This document shows positions 11,237-20,061 of a DNA stretch of 64,000 bases, piece by piece (position 1 is the stretch's first letter; the number at the start of each line of letters is the position of its first letter). Origin of the DNA: Halomonas eurihalina (lineage in GTDB: Bacteria > Pseudomonadota > Gammaproteobacteria > Pseudomonadales > Halomonadaceae); assembly GCF_008274785.1 (NCBI RefSeq), contig NZ_VTPU01000005.1:62001-126000 (forward strand). Direction: 5' to 3'. A program made the translations under genes and the position numbers. The notes below the pieces were generated by a model that saw only the letters and a program-made list of their open reading frames with translations, was not told where the DNA came from and did no database searches.

Positions 11237-12385
11237 GTGAGCGTCTCTTCCTATCTCCCCGATGATGACCACCAGGCCCTGCTCGTCGGCCGGGCCTGGC
11301 GTGACGACGCACGAGGCCCCGTCCTGGTGGTCGTCCGCCACGGCCAGGTCTTCGATATCTCCGAGCGCTGTACCTGCATGGCCGACCTGCTCGATCGCGA
11401 CGATGCGGCGGCGTTCGTGTCCGGGGTTGAGGGAGAGTTCCTCGGCTCGGCCGAGGAGTTGTTCGACAACTCCCGGCACGCATCGCCACACACGCCCTAC
11501 CTGCTCGCCCCTTGCGACGTCCAGGCTATCAAGGCCTGTGGCGTGACCTTCGCCGTCAGCCTGCTGGAGCGAGTGATCGAAGAACAGGCCAGCGGCGATC
11601 CCGTCCGGGCCAGCGAGCTGCGTAGCGAGTTGCAGGCGCTGATCGGCGGCGATCTCTCCCGGATCGTGCCCGGCTCGGAGGAGGCCATGGCACTCAAGAC
11701 GGAGTTACAAGCCCGCGGCGCCTGGTCGCAGTACATGGAGGTGGGCATCGGTCACGACGCCGAGGTATTTACCAAGTCCCAGCCCTTTTCAGCGGTCGGC
11801 TTCGGCCACCGGGTCGGCCTGCACCCGGCATCCCGGTGGAACAATCCCGAACCGGAGATCGTGCTGGCGGTCGACGCCCGGGGCACCGCGAAGGGCGCCA
11901 CCCTCGGCAACGACGTCAACTTGCGTGACATCGAGGGACGCAGCGCCCTGCTGCTGGGCAAGGCCAAGGACAACAATGCCTCCTGCGCCATCGGCCCGTT
12001 CATTCGCCTGTTCGATGACGCCTTTACGCTCGATACCGTGCGACAGGCCCGTGTCTCGCTGCACATCGAGGGCCAGGATGATGATTTCGAACTCCACGAC
12101 AGCAGCGACATGCGCCAGATCAGTCGCGACCCGCTGGAACTGGTCCAGCAGACCATCGGTGCTCACCACCAGTATCCGGACGGCTTCATGCTGTTCCTCG
12201 GCACCATGTTTTCGCCGATTCAGGACCGCGACGGCGCAGGCCAGGGGTTCACTCACCACATCGGGGACAGCGTCACCATCGCCACGCCCTCGCTGGGCGC
12301 CCTGGTCAACGACGTCGATCGCTCGGACCGGCTACCGCCCTGGACCTTTGGTATCCGCCAATGGCAGGCCTATATGGCAAAATAG
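11237..12385 (+). CDS. FAH-family dehydratase, AraD1-like (2-keto-3-deoxy sugar acid dehydratase)
   Basis: Fumarylacetoacetate hydrolase superfamily protein, 382 residues, with an N-terminal extension typical of the AraD1 branch, which dehydrates 2-keto-3-deoxy-pentonates to alpha-ketoglutarate semialdehyde. The metal-binding core shows GHDAEVFTKSQP, NPEPEIVLAV (acidic metal ligand), GNDVNLRDIEGRS and KAKDNNASCAIGPF. The GTG start is supported by GAGG 7 nt upstream. Next to a ROK regulator and a sugar dehydrogenase it fits the oxidative (Weimberg-type) pentose pathway; the sugar-acid dehydratase and semialdehyde dehydrogenase steps are not in the window. A related reading is a 2,4-diketo-3-deoxy-sugar hydrolase. 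Confidence 0.82.
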   Translation: MSVSSYLPDDDHQALLVGRAWRDDARGPVLVVVRHGQVFDISERCTCMADLLDRDDAAAFVSGVEGEFLGSAEELFDNSRHASPHTPYLLAPCDVQAIKACGVTFAVSLLERVIEEQASGDPVRASELRSELQALIGGDLSRIVPGSEEAMALKTELQARGAWSQYMEVGIGHDAEVFTKSQPFSAVGFGHRVGLHPASRWNNPEPEIVLAVDARGTAKGATLGNDVNLRDIEGRSALLLGKAKDNNASCAIGPFIRLFDDAFTLDTVRQARVSLHIEGQDDDFELHDSSDMRQISRDPLELVQQTIGAHHQYPDGFMLFLGTMFSPIQDRDGAGQGFTHHIGDSVTIATPSLGALVNDVDRSDRLPPWTFGIRQWQAYMAK

Positions 12386-12436
12386 TGCCAATGCATGGGC
12401 GAGAAGCAAACAAAGCCACCCGGCAAGCGCCGAAGG

Positions 12437-12787
12437 TCAGTCTCGCATCCAATACGTTGCAGCGAGGAACTCATGCTTGGCGAGACCTCGCTCGATGAGG
12501 GCCGCACGGGCGGGCTGTGCTTCTGTTTTTTCCGCTGCGAAGAAGACATGACGCTCGCGCAGGGGAAGCTCGAGAGCAGCAAGTGCTTCGAGAGGGCTCT
12601 CCCCATTCGACCGTAGCGCCCAGCGCAACGTCACCCCCTCGGGATTCGCCAGACACTGAATATCACCCTCATCGGGCACGACAATGACAGCCTCGCCTTG
12701 CATTGTCTGCGGGGCAGAAGCCAGCATCCTGGCAATGACAGGCAAGGCCGTTTCATCACCCACGAGCGCCTGCCACTCGGCTGTCTT
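12437..12787 (-). pseudogene. C-terminal fragment of a siderophore-interacting protein (SIP family)
   Basis: The last about 115 codons of a SIP-type ferric-siderophore reductase survive: VGDETALPVIARML (the NAD(P)H-binding start of the C-terminal domain), then HVFFAAEKTEAQPARAAL and the terminal ATYWMRD. The N-terminal FAD domain is absent. Upstream of about 12787 the frame runs into unrelated sequence antisense to a HAD fragment, so the gene is a remnant joined to another remnant. The stop codon is intact. Confidence 0.72.
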
Positions 12788-12791
12788 TTGC

Positions 12792-12923
12792 CTGCTGTTC
12801 GGCTCCGGCGGTACCCTGGTCGACAGCGAGATTCTACTGGCCGAGGCCATGGGCTTCCCACCCGAGCGCTGCGTGGTCATCGCGCGGCTGGCCAGCACCG
12901 TGACCAACGCCGAGGAAGCCTGA
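12792..12923 (+). pseudogene. Fragment of a HAD-family phosphatase with internal deletion
   Basis: The frame reads LLFGSGGTLVDSEILLAEAM, resembling the HAD motif I start LFDLDGTLVDSE but with the nucleophile Asp lost. It then jumps to GFPPERCVVIARLAS, which resembles the motif III/IV region PERCVVIEDS near the end of such enzymes, and stops after NAEEA. About 150 intervening residues are missing. It abuts the SIP fragment head to head. The stretch from 12924 to 13059 holds no further gene. Confidence 0.6.
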
Positions 12924-13059
12924 TCCATCCACAGTCCGGCGCAGGGCCATGAGGCTGTGGATGAAACGGCGAAGAGCATGACGGGCGGGATTAAGCGTGC
13001 CCGCTGGACCACGGAGTGGAGCAGGCCTGGTGCCTCGCGCCAGGTCTTTACCTTTTCCC

Positions 13060-14277
13060 CTAGGCTGCGAAGGGGCCGAACGCGAAATCAACCGGAACCG
13101 GGCTATCGATAACGTGAACGGGACCCTCGAGTTGTCCGTCATCCGGCTTGATACGAAACACCACGATAGTGTCCGAGTTCTGATTGCCTACATAAAGGAA
13201 CGTGCCCAAAGGCTCGACATCCATTCCTCGCGGAATCCGACCTTGGGTCTGGACCCACCCTGCGGAGGTCAACTTCCCGGATTCGGGATCAACCTCAAAC
13301 ATGGCGATGCTATCCATCCCACGATTGGTCGCATAGATCCAACGTCCATTCGGGTGAATCCTGAGGGCCGCTGCCGTATTCGTTCCCGTCGTCACTTGGC
13401 CAGGATGACCAGGATGGAATGCAGAACGGGTGAAGGTGGTATCTTGCGGTAAAGTCGATATCGACTGGAGCCAGAGGAAGGCCCCCCGCCATGGGTCGAC
13501 GTCGAATACATCGATAGTGGAAGAAAGCTCGTTGATTACGTATGCCCGATGATCATCGGGATGGAATACCAAGTGTCGACATCCACTCCCGGATGGCACT
13601 TTGGCCTGGGAAATAGCCCCTGGCACTAACTTGCCAGTAGCTGACTCGAGCTCCCACGCAAGAATCGCATCACCGCCTAGATCCACACCGAAAACATGCT
13701 GAGCACCGGGGTTGGGCAGCATCATATGTGCGTGTGGACCTTCCTGACGAACAGTGTCGGGGCCGCTTCCATTGCCTGACGCCTGAAACTGATCGCTCAT
13801 GGGCCCAATTGCACCATCATCACCAAGCGGGAATACAGTAAAGGTACCCGTGCCGTAATTGGCCGCAAATAGATGGTCCCCTGAGGGGTGAACAGCACAA
13901 TGGCAGGGCCAGGTACCTTGGGTCGAACGTGTATTGATCAGCGACAACTGTCCACTTCGCTCATCAATTTTATACGCACTGACACGCCCTAGCGGCGCGC
14001 CTTCTTCATCCTCGCCAAGTTCGTTGACACAGTAGACATAGCGTTTCGATGGCGCCATTGCCAGGTAAGACGGATTATCGGCCTCTATCGCCTGGACACG
14101 GCTCAGGTTGCCAGTTTCAAGACTCATCTTGTAAACATAGATGCCTTCGGCCTGGCTCGGTCTGATGCCGCCGGGCGCCGTGTTGGGTGACGAGTAAGTC
14201 CCGACATACAGATACCGCTCATTGGCGGGTGACTCCATCGAGCCCGAGCGTTGTTGTCGTTCTTTTTTTACTTTCAT
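13060..14277 (-). CDS. Beta-propeller lactonase (6-phosphogluconolactonase-like family)
   Basis: Seven-bladed propeller lactonase of the YbhE/muconate-cycloisomerase-related family, 405 residues, predicted to hydrolyse sugar lactones. The N-terminus shows RYLYVGTYSS, with repeated blade motifs such as RYVYCVNELG, WPCHCAVHPSGDHLFAANYGTG, HAYVINE-like strands and FLYVGNQNSDTIVVF near the C-terminus. No signal peptide is seen. It lies 84 bp after uxuA on the same strand and may belong to the hexuronate operon or act on the aldonolactone of the adjacent pentose route. The start at 14277 has GGAG 8 nt upstream; MESPANERY at 14235 is an internal alternative. Confidence 0.83.
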   Translation of the reverse strand: MKVKKERQQRSGSMESPANERYLYVGTYSSPNTAPGGIRPSQAEGIYVYKMSLETGNLSRVQAIEADNPSYLAMAPSKRYVYCVNELGEDEEGAPLGRVSAYKIDERSGQLSLINTRSTQGTWPCHCAVHPSGDHLFAANYGTGTFTVFPLGDDGAIGPMSDQFQASGNGSGPDTVRQEGPHAHMMLPNPGAQHVFGVDLGGDAILAWELESATGKLVPGAISQAKVPSGSGCRHLVFHPDDHRAYVINELSSTIDVFDVDPWRGAFLWLQSISTLPQDTTFTRSAFHPGHPGQVTTGTNTAAALRIHPNGRWIYATNRGMDSIAMFEVDPESGKLTSAGWVQTQGRIPRGMDVEPLGTFLYVGNQNSDTIVVFRIKPDDGQLEGPVHVIDSPVPVDFAFGPFAA

Positions 14278-14361
14278 CTCGATGACTCCATTGAGTCGCG
14301 ACCAGGCGCTAGCTTGGCTAGCCGCAGGTTTTATGAGGAAAGCCGTTTCGCCACGCCATGA

Positions 14362-15546
14362 TCAACGCGACAGAGATAAGCGACGAATCGCGGCCTCTAC
14401 GCCACGCAGCTCCGCCAACCCCTTGAGACGCCCGTAGAGCGGATAACCCGGTGCCGTGTCGCGCTGCTGGTCATCGAGGATGTGGTGGCCATGATCGGGG
14501 CGCAGCGGCAGGCGCGAACCGCCATCCCGCTCGCGTCGCCGCTCTTCGTCGACCAGTGCCTGGACGACTCCGACCATGTCCAGGTCCCCGCCCAGGTGAT
14601 GCGCTTCGTGGAAGGTCCTGGGCTCCGCCGCGTCGCGTTGCGTGGCGCGCAGATGGGCAAAATGGATCGCCGGCCCGAAGCGACGGGCCATTTCCACCAG
14701 ATCGAGATCGGCGCGAACGCCATAGGAGCCGGTGCACAGGGTCAGGCCGTTGGCCGGGCTCGGCACGCGCTCGAGCAGCCACTGGATGTCCGCCGGGCCG
14801 GACACCACCCGCGGCAAGCCGAGCAGCGGCCGCGGCGGATCGTCGGGATGAATGGCCATGCGCACGCCCGCCTCTTCGGCGACCGGAACGATCGCCTCGA
14901 GAAAGTGGCCGAGGTGCTCGCGGAGGGCGTCGGCATCGATCGCGGCGTAGCCGGCGATCACCTCGCGGAAACGTGCCAGGGTGTAGTGTTCCTCGGCGCC
15001 GGGCAGCCCAGCGATGACGGTCTTCACCAACCGCTCGCAGGCGGCCTCATCGAGGCCGTCGAGATAGGCCCGGGCCTCGGCCCGTTCGGTGTCGCTGTAT
15101 TCATCCTCGGCACCCGGGCGCGCCAGCAGATAGAGGTCGAAAGCAGCGAAGGCAAGCTGATCGAAGCGCAGCGCCAGTCCGCCATCCGGCAGGCGCCAGG
15201 CTAGGTCGGTGCGCGTCCAGTCGAGCACCGGCATGAAGTTGTAGCAGACCACGTCGATGCCACAGGCCGCCAGATTGCGCAGCGTTTGCTGGTAGGCGGC
15301 GATATACCGCTCGCGCTCCGGCAGGCCCTTCTTGATCGCCTCGTGCACCGGCACGCTCTCCACCACCGACCAGGTGAGGCCGGCCGCTTCGATCATCCGC
15401 TGGCGTTCAGCGATGGCCTCGACCGGCCAGGTCTCGCCATTGGGGATCTCGTGCAGAGCGGTGACGATGCCGGTCGCCCCGGTCTGGCGAATCTCGTCGA
15501 GCGTGATGGGGTCGGCGGGGCCGAACCAGCGCCAGGTGTGTTCCAT
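14362..15546 (-). CDS. uxuA: D-mannonate dehydratase (xylose-isomerase-like fold)
   Basis: Converts D-mannonate to 2-keto-3-deoxy-D-gluconate in the hexuronate pathway; Fe/Mn-dependent, cytoplasmic, 394 residues as in E. coli. Long stretches match the enteric enzyme: [12 protein letters not shown] at the start, [29 protein letters not shown]-like sequence, [19 protein letters not shown] (metal site His), [11 protein letters not shown] and [11 protein letters not shown]. It follows uxuB by 15 bp. A second, unrelated mannonate dehydratase candidate is encoded at 21097-22308. Confidence 0.95.
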   Translation of the reverse strand: MEHTWRWFGPADPITLDEIRQTGATGIVTALHEIPNGETWPVEAIAERQRMIEAAGLTWSVVESVPVHEAIKKGLPERERYIAAYQQTLRNLAACGIDVVCYNFMPVLDWTRTDLAWRLPDGGLALRFDQLAFAAFDLYLLARPGAEDEYSDTERAEARAYLDGLDEAACERLVKTVIAGLPGAEEHYTLARFREVIAGYAAIDADALREHLGHFLEAIVPVAEEAGVRMAIHPDDPPRPLLGLPRVVSGPADIQWLLERVPSPANGLTLCTGSYGVRADLDLVEMARRFGPAIHFAHLRATQRDAAEPRTFHEAHHLGGDLDMVGVVQALVDEERRRERDGGSRLPLRPDHGHHILDDQQRDTAPGYPLYGRLKGLAELRGVEAAIRRLSLSR

Positions 15547-15561
15547 GCAAGGTCCTCTCGG

Positions 15562-17052
15562 TCAGGCCCGCGCGAGGGCGGCCAGCGCCCCGGCGAGCCC
15601 CTGTTGCGTCAGGGTGGTGTAGGCGGCCATGACAGCCTCGGCGAAACGCGGCTCGGCCGCCAACTGAGGCGGGAAGACATCCTCCACGGTCAGGAAGGCC
15701 GGCACCAGAGCCGCAACATCGTCGCCATGACGCGCATGCAGGTCCGCCAGTCGTTCTGCCAGGGGATCGTCCACGGCGTGAGAGCGGCCGGCAAGATCGG
15801 TGCCGGCCGTGTAACGGATCCAGGCGGCCACGCCGAGGGCGGTACAGGATATGTCGCCGCCGACCGCCAGCCGCGCCGGGGCGCCATGCAGCCAGCGCTG
15901 GGGCAGCTTCTGGGAGCCGTCCATGGCGATCTGCTGCAGGCGATGGCGCAGACTGTCGTTGGCGAAACGCCTGAGCAGTTGCTCGGCATAGGCGGTAAGG
16001 TCGGTGCCTTCGGGCATGGCCAGGGTCGGGGCGGCCTCGTCGAGCATGTAGCGGCGCAGCAAGGCCACCAGGTCGTCTCGGCCCACCGCCTCGGCTACCG
16101 TCTCGATGCCGTCCAGGGCGCCCAGGTAGGCGAGCAGCGAGTGGCTGCCGTTGAGCATGCGCAGCTTCATGGTCTCGAAGGGTGCCACGTCGGCGACCAT
16201 CTCCACACCGTCCGCCTCCCAGGCCGGCCGTCCCTGGGGAAAATCGTCCTCGACCACCCACTGGCTGAAGGCCTCGCCGACTACGGCGTTGGAGTCCTCG
16301 ATGCCCAGTTCGGCCAGGCGAGCGAAGTCTTCCTCGGTCATGGCTGGCACGATGCGATCGACCATGCTGCACGGAAAGGCCACCTCGCGCTCGATCCAGG
16401 CCGCCAGTTCGGCGTCGCGACGCGCGGCCAGCTGGATCACGGCGTCGCGGGTGCGCTTGCCGTTGTCGGGCATGTTATCGCAACTCAGCACCGTGAAAGG
16501 CGGCAAGGTGGCATCACGGCGCCGATACAGGGCCTCGACCAGCAGGCCCGGCGCAGTGCACGGCGACTCGGGGCTGGCGATGTCGGCGGCGATCATCGGG
16601 TCGTCGACGAGCAGCTCGCCGCTGGCCGGACTCAGGAAATAGCCCTTCTCGGTCACCGTCAGGGTGACCAGGCGCGTCTCGGGCGAGGCCAGCCGCGCGA
16701 GCAGGGCCTCGCGGTCGCGCCCCCAGTGCCCGTCACCGTCACGACCGGCGCTCTTGTCCCGCCCCGTGAAGTGCGTCTCCTCGATCACGCCGATTTCGCG
16801 GATGGTGACGCGCTCGCTGTCGGCGTACTCGGCCACGTGATAGCGATGGCCCGCCTCGCGCAGGGCATCCACCAGCGCCACGTTGGCCCGCAGGTTGGCG
16901 CTGCTCACGCCCCAGGCATCGTCACCGCTGCGCTGGCGATAGCGCTCCAGGTAGACCGCCTGGTGGGCGCGGTGAAAGGCGCCCAGCCCCAGGTGGACGA
17001 TGCCGATCCGGCCGCTGCCGACACTCGCCGGCAGCCGTGTGACGTCTTGCAT
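15562..17052 (-). CDS. uxuB: Fructuronate reductase / mannitol dehydrogenase family protein
   Basis: Long-chain polyol dehydrogenase, 496 residues, reducing D-fructuronate (from glucuronate) to D-mannonate with NADH. The N-terminal Rossmann segment reads GIVHLGLGAFHRAHQA, followed by the domain with SCDNMPDNGKRTRDAVI and PCSMVDRIVPA. The catalytic Lys region is MKLRMLNGSHSLLAYLG, the family KLRLLNGSHS motif. It precedes uxuA by 15 bp, giving the two consecutive hexuronate steps, and follows a TRAP importer. The adjacency makes fructuronate more likely than mannitol as substrate. Confidence 0.92.
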   Translation of the reverse strand: MQDVTRLPASVGSGRIGIVHLGLGAFHRAHQAVYLERYRQRSGDDAWGVSSANLRANVALVDALREAGHRYHVAEYADSERVTIREIGVIEETHFTGRDKSAGRDGDGHWGRDREALLARLASPETRLVTLTVTEKGYFLSPASGELLVDDPMIAADIASPESPCTAPGLLVEALYRRRDATLPPFTVLSCDNMPDNGKRTRDAVIQLAARRDAELAAWIEREVAFPCSMVDRIVPAMTEEDFARLAELGIEDSNAVVGEAFSQWVVEDDFPQGRPAWEADGVEMVADVAPFETMKLRMLNGSHSLLAYLGALDGIETVAEAVGRDDLVALLRRYMLDEAAPTLAMPEGTDLTAYAEQLLRRFANDSLRHRLQQIAMDGSQKLPQRWLHGAPARLAVGGDISCTALGVAAWIRYTAGTDLAGRSHAVDDPLAERLADLHARHGDDVAALVPAFLTVEDVFPPQLAAEPRFAEAVMAAYTTLTQQGLAGALAALARA

Positions 17053-17083
17053 CAGGATCTCCTTGTCGGTCGGTGTCCCCGCC

Positions 17084-18367
17084 TCACTGGCCGAGAATCA
17101 GATCAGGCAGCCACAGCGAGATGGACGGTACATAGGCCACCAGCAGCAGCACCATCAGGTTGCAGAGCAGGAACGGCAGGATGGCCCGGGCCACGGTCAG
17201 CATGGGCAGCTTGCCGATCCCCGAGACCACGAACAGGCACACGCCCACCGGCGGGGTGGTCAGGCCGATCATCAGGTTGAGCACCGCCATGACGGCGAAG
17301 TGCACCGGGTCCATGCCCACTCCGGTGGCCACGCCGAGCAGCGCCGGGAAGAGGATGATCAGCGCCGCGATGGTCTCCATGAAGGTGCCGACGAACAGCA
17401 GGATCAGGTTGAGAATCAGGATCACCACCAGAGGATTCTCGCTGATCGTCAGGATCAGGCCGGCGATCATCTGGGGAATCTGCTCGCTGGTCAGGATCCA
17501 GCCGAAGAGATTGGCCAGTCCCACCATCAGCAGCAGTGCCGCGGAAGTGAAGACGGTATCGGTGAGAATCGCCGGCAGCTTGCGCCAGGTGAGGCCCTTG
17601 TAGACATACATGCCGACCACCAGCGCATAGAGGCTGGCGACGATGGAAGCCTCGGTGGGCGTGAAGAAACCGCCGATGATGCCGTAGAGGATGATGGCCG
17701 TCATCAGCAGTGCCCAGAAGGCCGTCCTGGCCTCGCGCAACAGCTGCAGGAAGGGTACGCGGGCCTCCTTGGGATAGCCTCGCCGCACGGCGAGGATATA
17801 CACCGTGACCATCATCGCCAGCCCCAGCAACAGGCCGGGAATGGCGCCGGCCAGGAACATGCGACCCACCGAGACCCCGGAGAGCGAGCCGGCGATGATC
17901 ATCGGCACGCTGGGCGGAATGATCGGCCCGACAGTGGAAGAGGCGGCGGTGACCGCCGCGGCGAACGGCTTGTCGTAGCCGGACCGGGCCATGCCGGGGA
18001 TCATGACCGAGCCGATGCTGGCCGAGTCCGCCACGGCAGTTCCGGAGATGCCGCCGAAGATCATCGAGCCACCGACATTGGCCAGGCCCAGTCCACCGCG
18101 GATATGGCCGAGCAGCGCGTTGGAGAAGCGCACGATGTTCTCGGTGATGTTGCCGACGTTCATCAGGTTGCCGGCCAGCACGAAGCCGGGGATGCACAGC
18201 AGCACGAAAGTATCGATGCCTGCATACAGGCGCTGCGGCACGACGGTCAGCGAGATGCCTTCCAACAGCAGATAGGCCAGCGAGGCGATGCCCAGCGAGA
18301 AAGCGATGGGCATGCCGATCAGCAGCAGGACCAGGAAGGTGCTGAACAGGATGATGACTTCCATCAC
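17084..18367 (-). CDS. TRAP transporter large permease (DctM type), system 1
   Basis: Inner-membrane ion-coupled permease of about 12 helices, 427 residues. Family features: LIGMPIAFSLGIASLAYLL at the N-terminus, VGGSMIFGGISGTAVADSAS and AGSLSGVSVGRMFLAG in the discontinuous-helix regions, and MIGLTTPPVGVCLFV near the end. It overlaps the small-subunit gene by 4 bp and is followed 31 bp later by uxuB, so the likely cargo is a hexuronate such as glucuronate. Sodium coupling is expected from the family, not seen. Confidence 0.93.
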   Translation of the reverse strand: MMEVIILFSTFLVLLLIGMPIAFSLGIASLAYLLLEGISLTVVPQRLYAGIDTFVLLCIPGFVLAGNLMNVGNITENIVRFSNALLGHIRGGLGLANVGGSMIFGGISGTAVADSASIGSVMIPGMARSGYDKPFAAAVTAASSTVGPIIPPSVPMIIAGSLSGVSVGRMFLAGAIPGLLLGLAMMVTVYILAVRRGYPKEARVPFLQLLREARTAFWALLMTAIILYGIIGGFFTPTEASIVASLYALVVGMYVYKGLTWRKLPAILTDTVFTSAALLLMVGLANLFGWILTSEQIPQMIAGLILTISENPLVVILILNLILLFVGTFMETIAALIILFPALLGVATGVGMDPVHFAVMAVLNLMIGLTTPPVGVCLFVVSGIGKLPMLTVARAILPFLLCNLMVLLLVAYVPSISLWLPDLILGQ

Positions 18368-18948
18368 GGCGTCTCCGCATCGGGGCGCTCAGGTGAGCGA
18401 AAGATGGCAACGAGGCCCTCCAGGAAGCCGATGGCGCCGTAGACCAGCAACAACGCGAACATCACCACCGTGGAGAAGAAGATGTAGAGCATGGGCACCT
18501 TCAAGGTCGGGGACGTCTGCCAGGCGCCGTTCATGGCGTATTGCCAGGCATGGGGCAGCACCATCCAGGCGAAGCCGGCAATCAGCAGGCAGATCAGCAC
18601 CTGAAAGACCGCCCTGGCGCGGAGCCCCAGCGTATGGTGGAAGAGCTCCACGCTGACGTTGCGGTGCTGACGCAGCACCACGCCCACCGACAGGGCCACC
18701 ATGTAGATGAAAAGGTAGCGCGACAGCTCCTCGGTCCAGGAGATGCTGAACGGCAGGAAGAGACGCGCTGCGATCTGCAACAGCACCGTGCCGGCGATAG
18801 CCACCAGCGCTAGGACGGCCAGCACAGTGAACAGAGTGTCGACCCACCTGATCAACCGCCCCAGGGCGCCCTGAAAGGTGGGAACCGAGGCAAGTGGGTC
18901 CAGCTGCTCGAGCGCCTCCTGCTCGGCCACCTTGTGGTTGGGGTCCAT
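18364..18948 (-). CDS. TRAP transporter small permease (DctQ type), system 1
   Basis: Four-helix small membrane subunit, 194 residues. The body has the characteristic first loop and SWTEELSRYLFIYMVALSVG with LRQHRNVSVELF, matching the DctQ consensus (EE-SRYLFIW...G...RGHI..D). The N-terminus is longer than average (about 30 residues of acidic cytoplasmic sequence). It couples with the large subunit, whose gene starts within its last codons. Confidence 0.9.
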   Translation of the reverse strand: MDPNHKVAEQEALEQLDPLASVPTFQGALGRLIRWVDTLFTVLAVLALVAIAGTVLLQIAARLFLPFSISWTEELSRYLFIYMVALSVGVVLRQHRNVSVELFHHTLGLRARAVFQVLICLLIAGFAWMVLPHAWQYAMNGAWQTSPTLKVPMLYIFFSTVVMFALLLVYGAIGFLEGLVAIFRSPERPDAETP

Positions 18949-18981
18949 ACGTCCTCCTCATGATGCCTGGGCGGCACCCAT

Positions 18982-19013
18982 GGGCGAGCGGGCGAACCCA
19001 AGCGGGCTCGCCC
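18982..19013 (-). terminator. Intercistronic hairpin between TRAP binding-protein and permease genes
   Basis: GGGCGAGC and GCTCGCCC arms, 8 bp perfect, around a 16-nt loop that can extend the stem partly. It lies in the 75-bp gap after the binding-protein stop (19024). No T-run follows; it probably lowers permease expression relative to the binding protein. Confidence 0.5.
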
Positions 19014-19023
19014 GGAATCGGCA

Positions 19024-19992
19024 TCACAGATCCTGGATGGCTTCGTACAGCTCACGCTGCTCGTCGCTGAGCGCCTCCAGCACGGCCGGGCGGGCCTTCT
19101 CGGCGAACGCCTCGGTGTCGACCTCGACGAACTCCATGCCACGCTCTTCCAGACTTTCGCGCAGACGCTTCTGGTCCGTCTCGAACAACCCGGCCTCGTA
19201 GGACTGCATCTGTTGGGCGGCATCCCGGACCACCTGCTGCAGGTCCTCCGGCAGGCTTTCCAGCTTGTCCTTGCCGATCACCACATAGATCCAGCTGCGT
19301 ACGTGACCGGTGAGGTTCACGTAATCCTGCACTTCATCGAAGCTGGCACTCTCGATCAGGCTCAACGGGTTCTCCTGACCCTCGATGGTGTTCTGCTGCA
19401 GGGAGGTGAAGACCTCACTGAAGGCCATCGGAGTCGGCCGCGCGCCCAGCGCCTCCCAGGTATCGACGAACAGCGGCACATTGGGCACGCGCAGGCGAAG
19501 GCCATCCAACTCGTCGGGCGAGGTGATCGGCCGGTTGCTGGTCAGCTGGCGCGGTCCTCGTTCGAACCAGGCCAGCGGCACCAGATTGGCACGCTCGGTG
19601 ATCTGGGCCTCGATCTGGTCGCCGATCTCGCCTTCCACGGCCTTCTTCAGGTGAGCGGAATCGCGGAAGGCATAGGGCACGGCCATCATCGCCGCCTTGG
19701 GCGCCCAGTTCTGCAGGCTCTCGCCGGTGATGGTCATGTCGGCGGTACCCAGCTGGATGCTGTTGATGACATCCATCTCGGCGCCGAGCTGCTCATTGGG
19801 AAACAACTGGACCTCGATCTGCCCGTCGGAATTGGCCTCGACCTCCTCCTTGAACTTGACGGCAGCCTGATGCCAGATGTGCTCATCGTTGGCCAGGTGG
19901 CCGAACTTCAGCGTGTAGTCAGCGGCGAGGCTGGCCTGGCTGCCGAGGATGGCGGCCCCCAGAACGGCGCTGGTCAAAAGTCGTTTGATCAT
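19024..19992 (-). CDS. TRAP transporter solute-binding protein (DctP type), system 1
   Basis: Periplasmic solute receptor, 322 residues. Signal peptide MIKRLLTSAVLGAAILGSQASLAAD, then DctP-family landmarks: KFGHLANDEHIWHQAAVKF, IQLGTADMTITG, RLRVPNVPLF (Arg of the carboxylate-binding motif) and PTPMAFSEVFTSLQQNTIEGQENPL. The ATG at 19992 is chosen for its AGGAG at 8 nt; an upstream in-frame start lacks one. It sits at the head of the TRAP-uxuBA block, so a uronate or aldonate ligand is inferred. Confidence 0.92.
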   Translation of the reverse strand: MIKRLLTSAVLGAAILGSQASLAADYTLKFGHLANDEHIWHQAAVKFKEEVEANSDGQIEVQLFPNEQLGAEMDVINSIQLGTADMTITGESLQNWAPKAAMMAVPYAFRDSAHLKKAVEGEIGDQIEAQITERANLVPLAWFERGPRQLTSNRPITSPDELDGLRLRVPNVPLFVDTWEALGARPTPMAFSEVFTSLQQNTIEGQENPLSLIESASFDEVQDYVNLTGHVRSWIYVVIGKDKLESLPEDLQQVVRDAAQQMQSYEAGLFETDQKRLRESLEERGMEFVEVDTEAFAEKARPAVLEALSDEQRELYEAIQDL

Positions 19993-20061
19993 GGCGTTAT
20001 CTCCTGGCACTTGCAGTTGTGTTTTGTTGGTCAGTGTGCGGATTGCGAGCATGAATGGCCG

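Noticed and set aside
11237-12385. FAH gene as true fumarylacetoacetate hydrolase of tyrosine breakdown
   Set aside because: The N-terminal half and the sugar-gene context fit the AraD1 branch, and no homogentisate genes are present.
15286-17280. Very long open frame (664 codons) on the plus strand opposite uxuB and uxuA
   Set aside because: It lies antisense to genes with unmistakable protein families, has no recognisable domain, and long antisense frames are expected at this GC content. The same holds for the long frames opposite the GH43 gene (4119-5951) and the TRAP permease (17000-18442).
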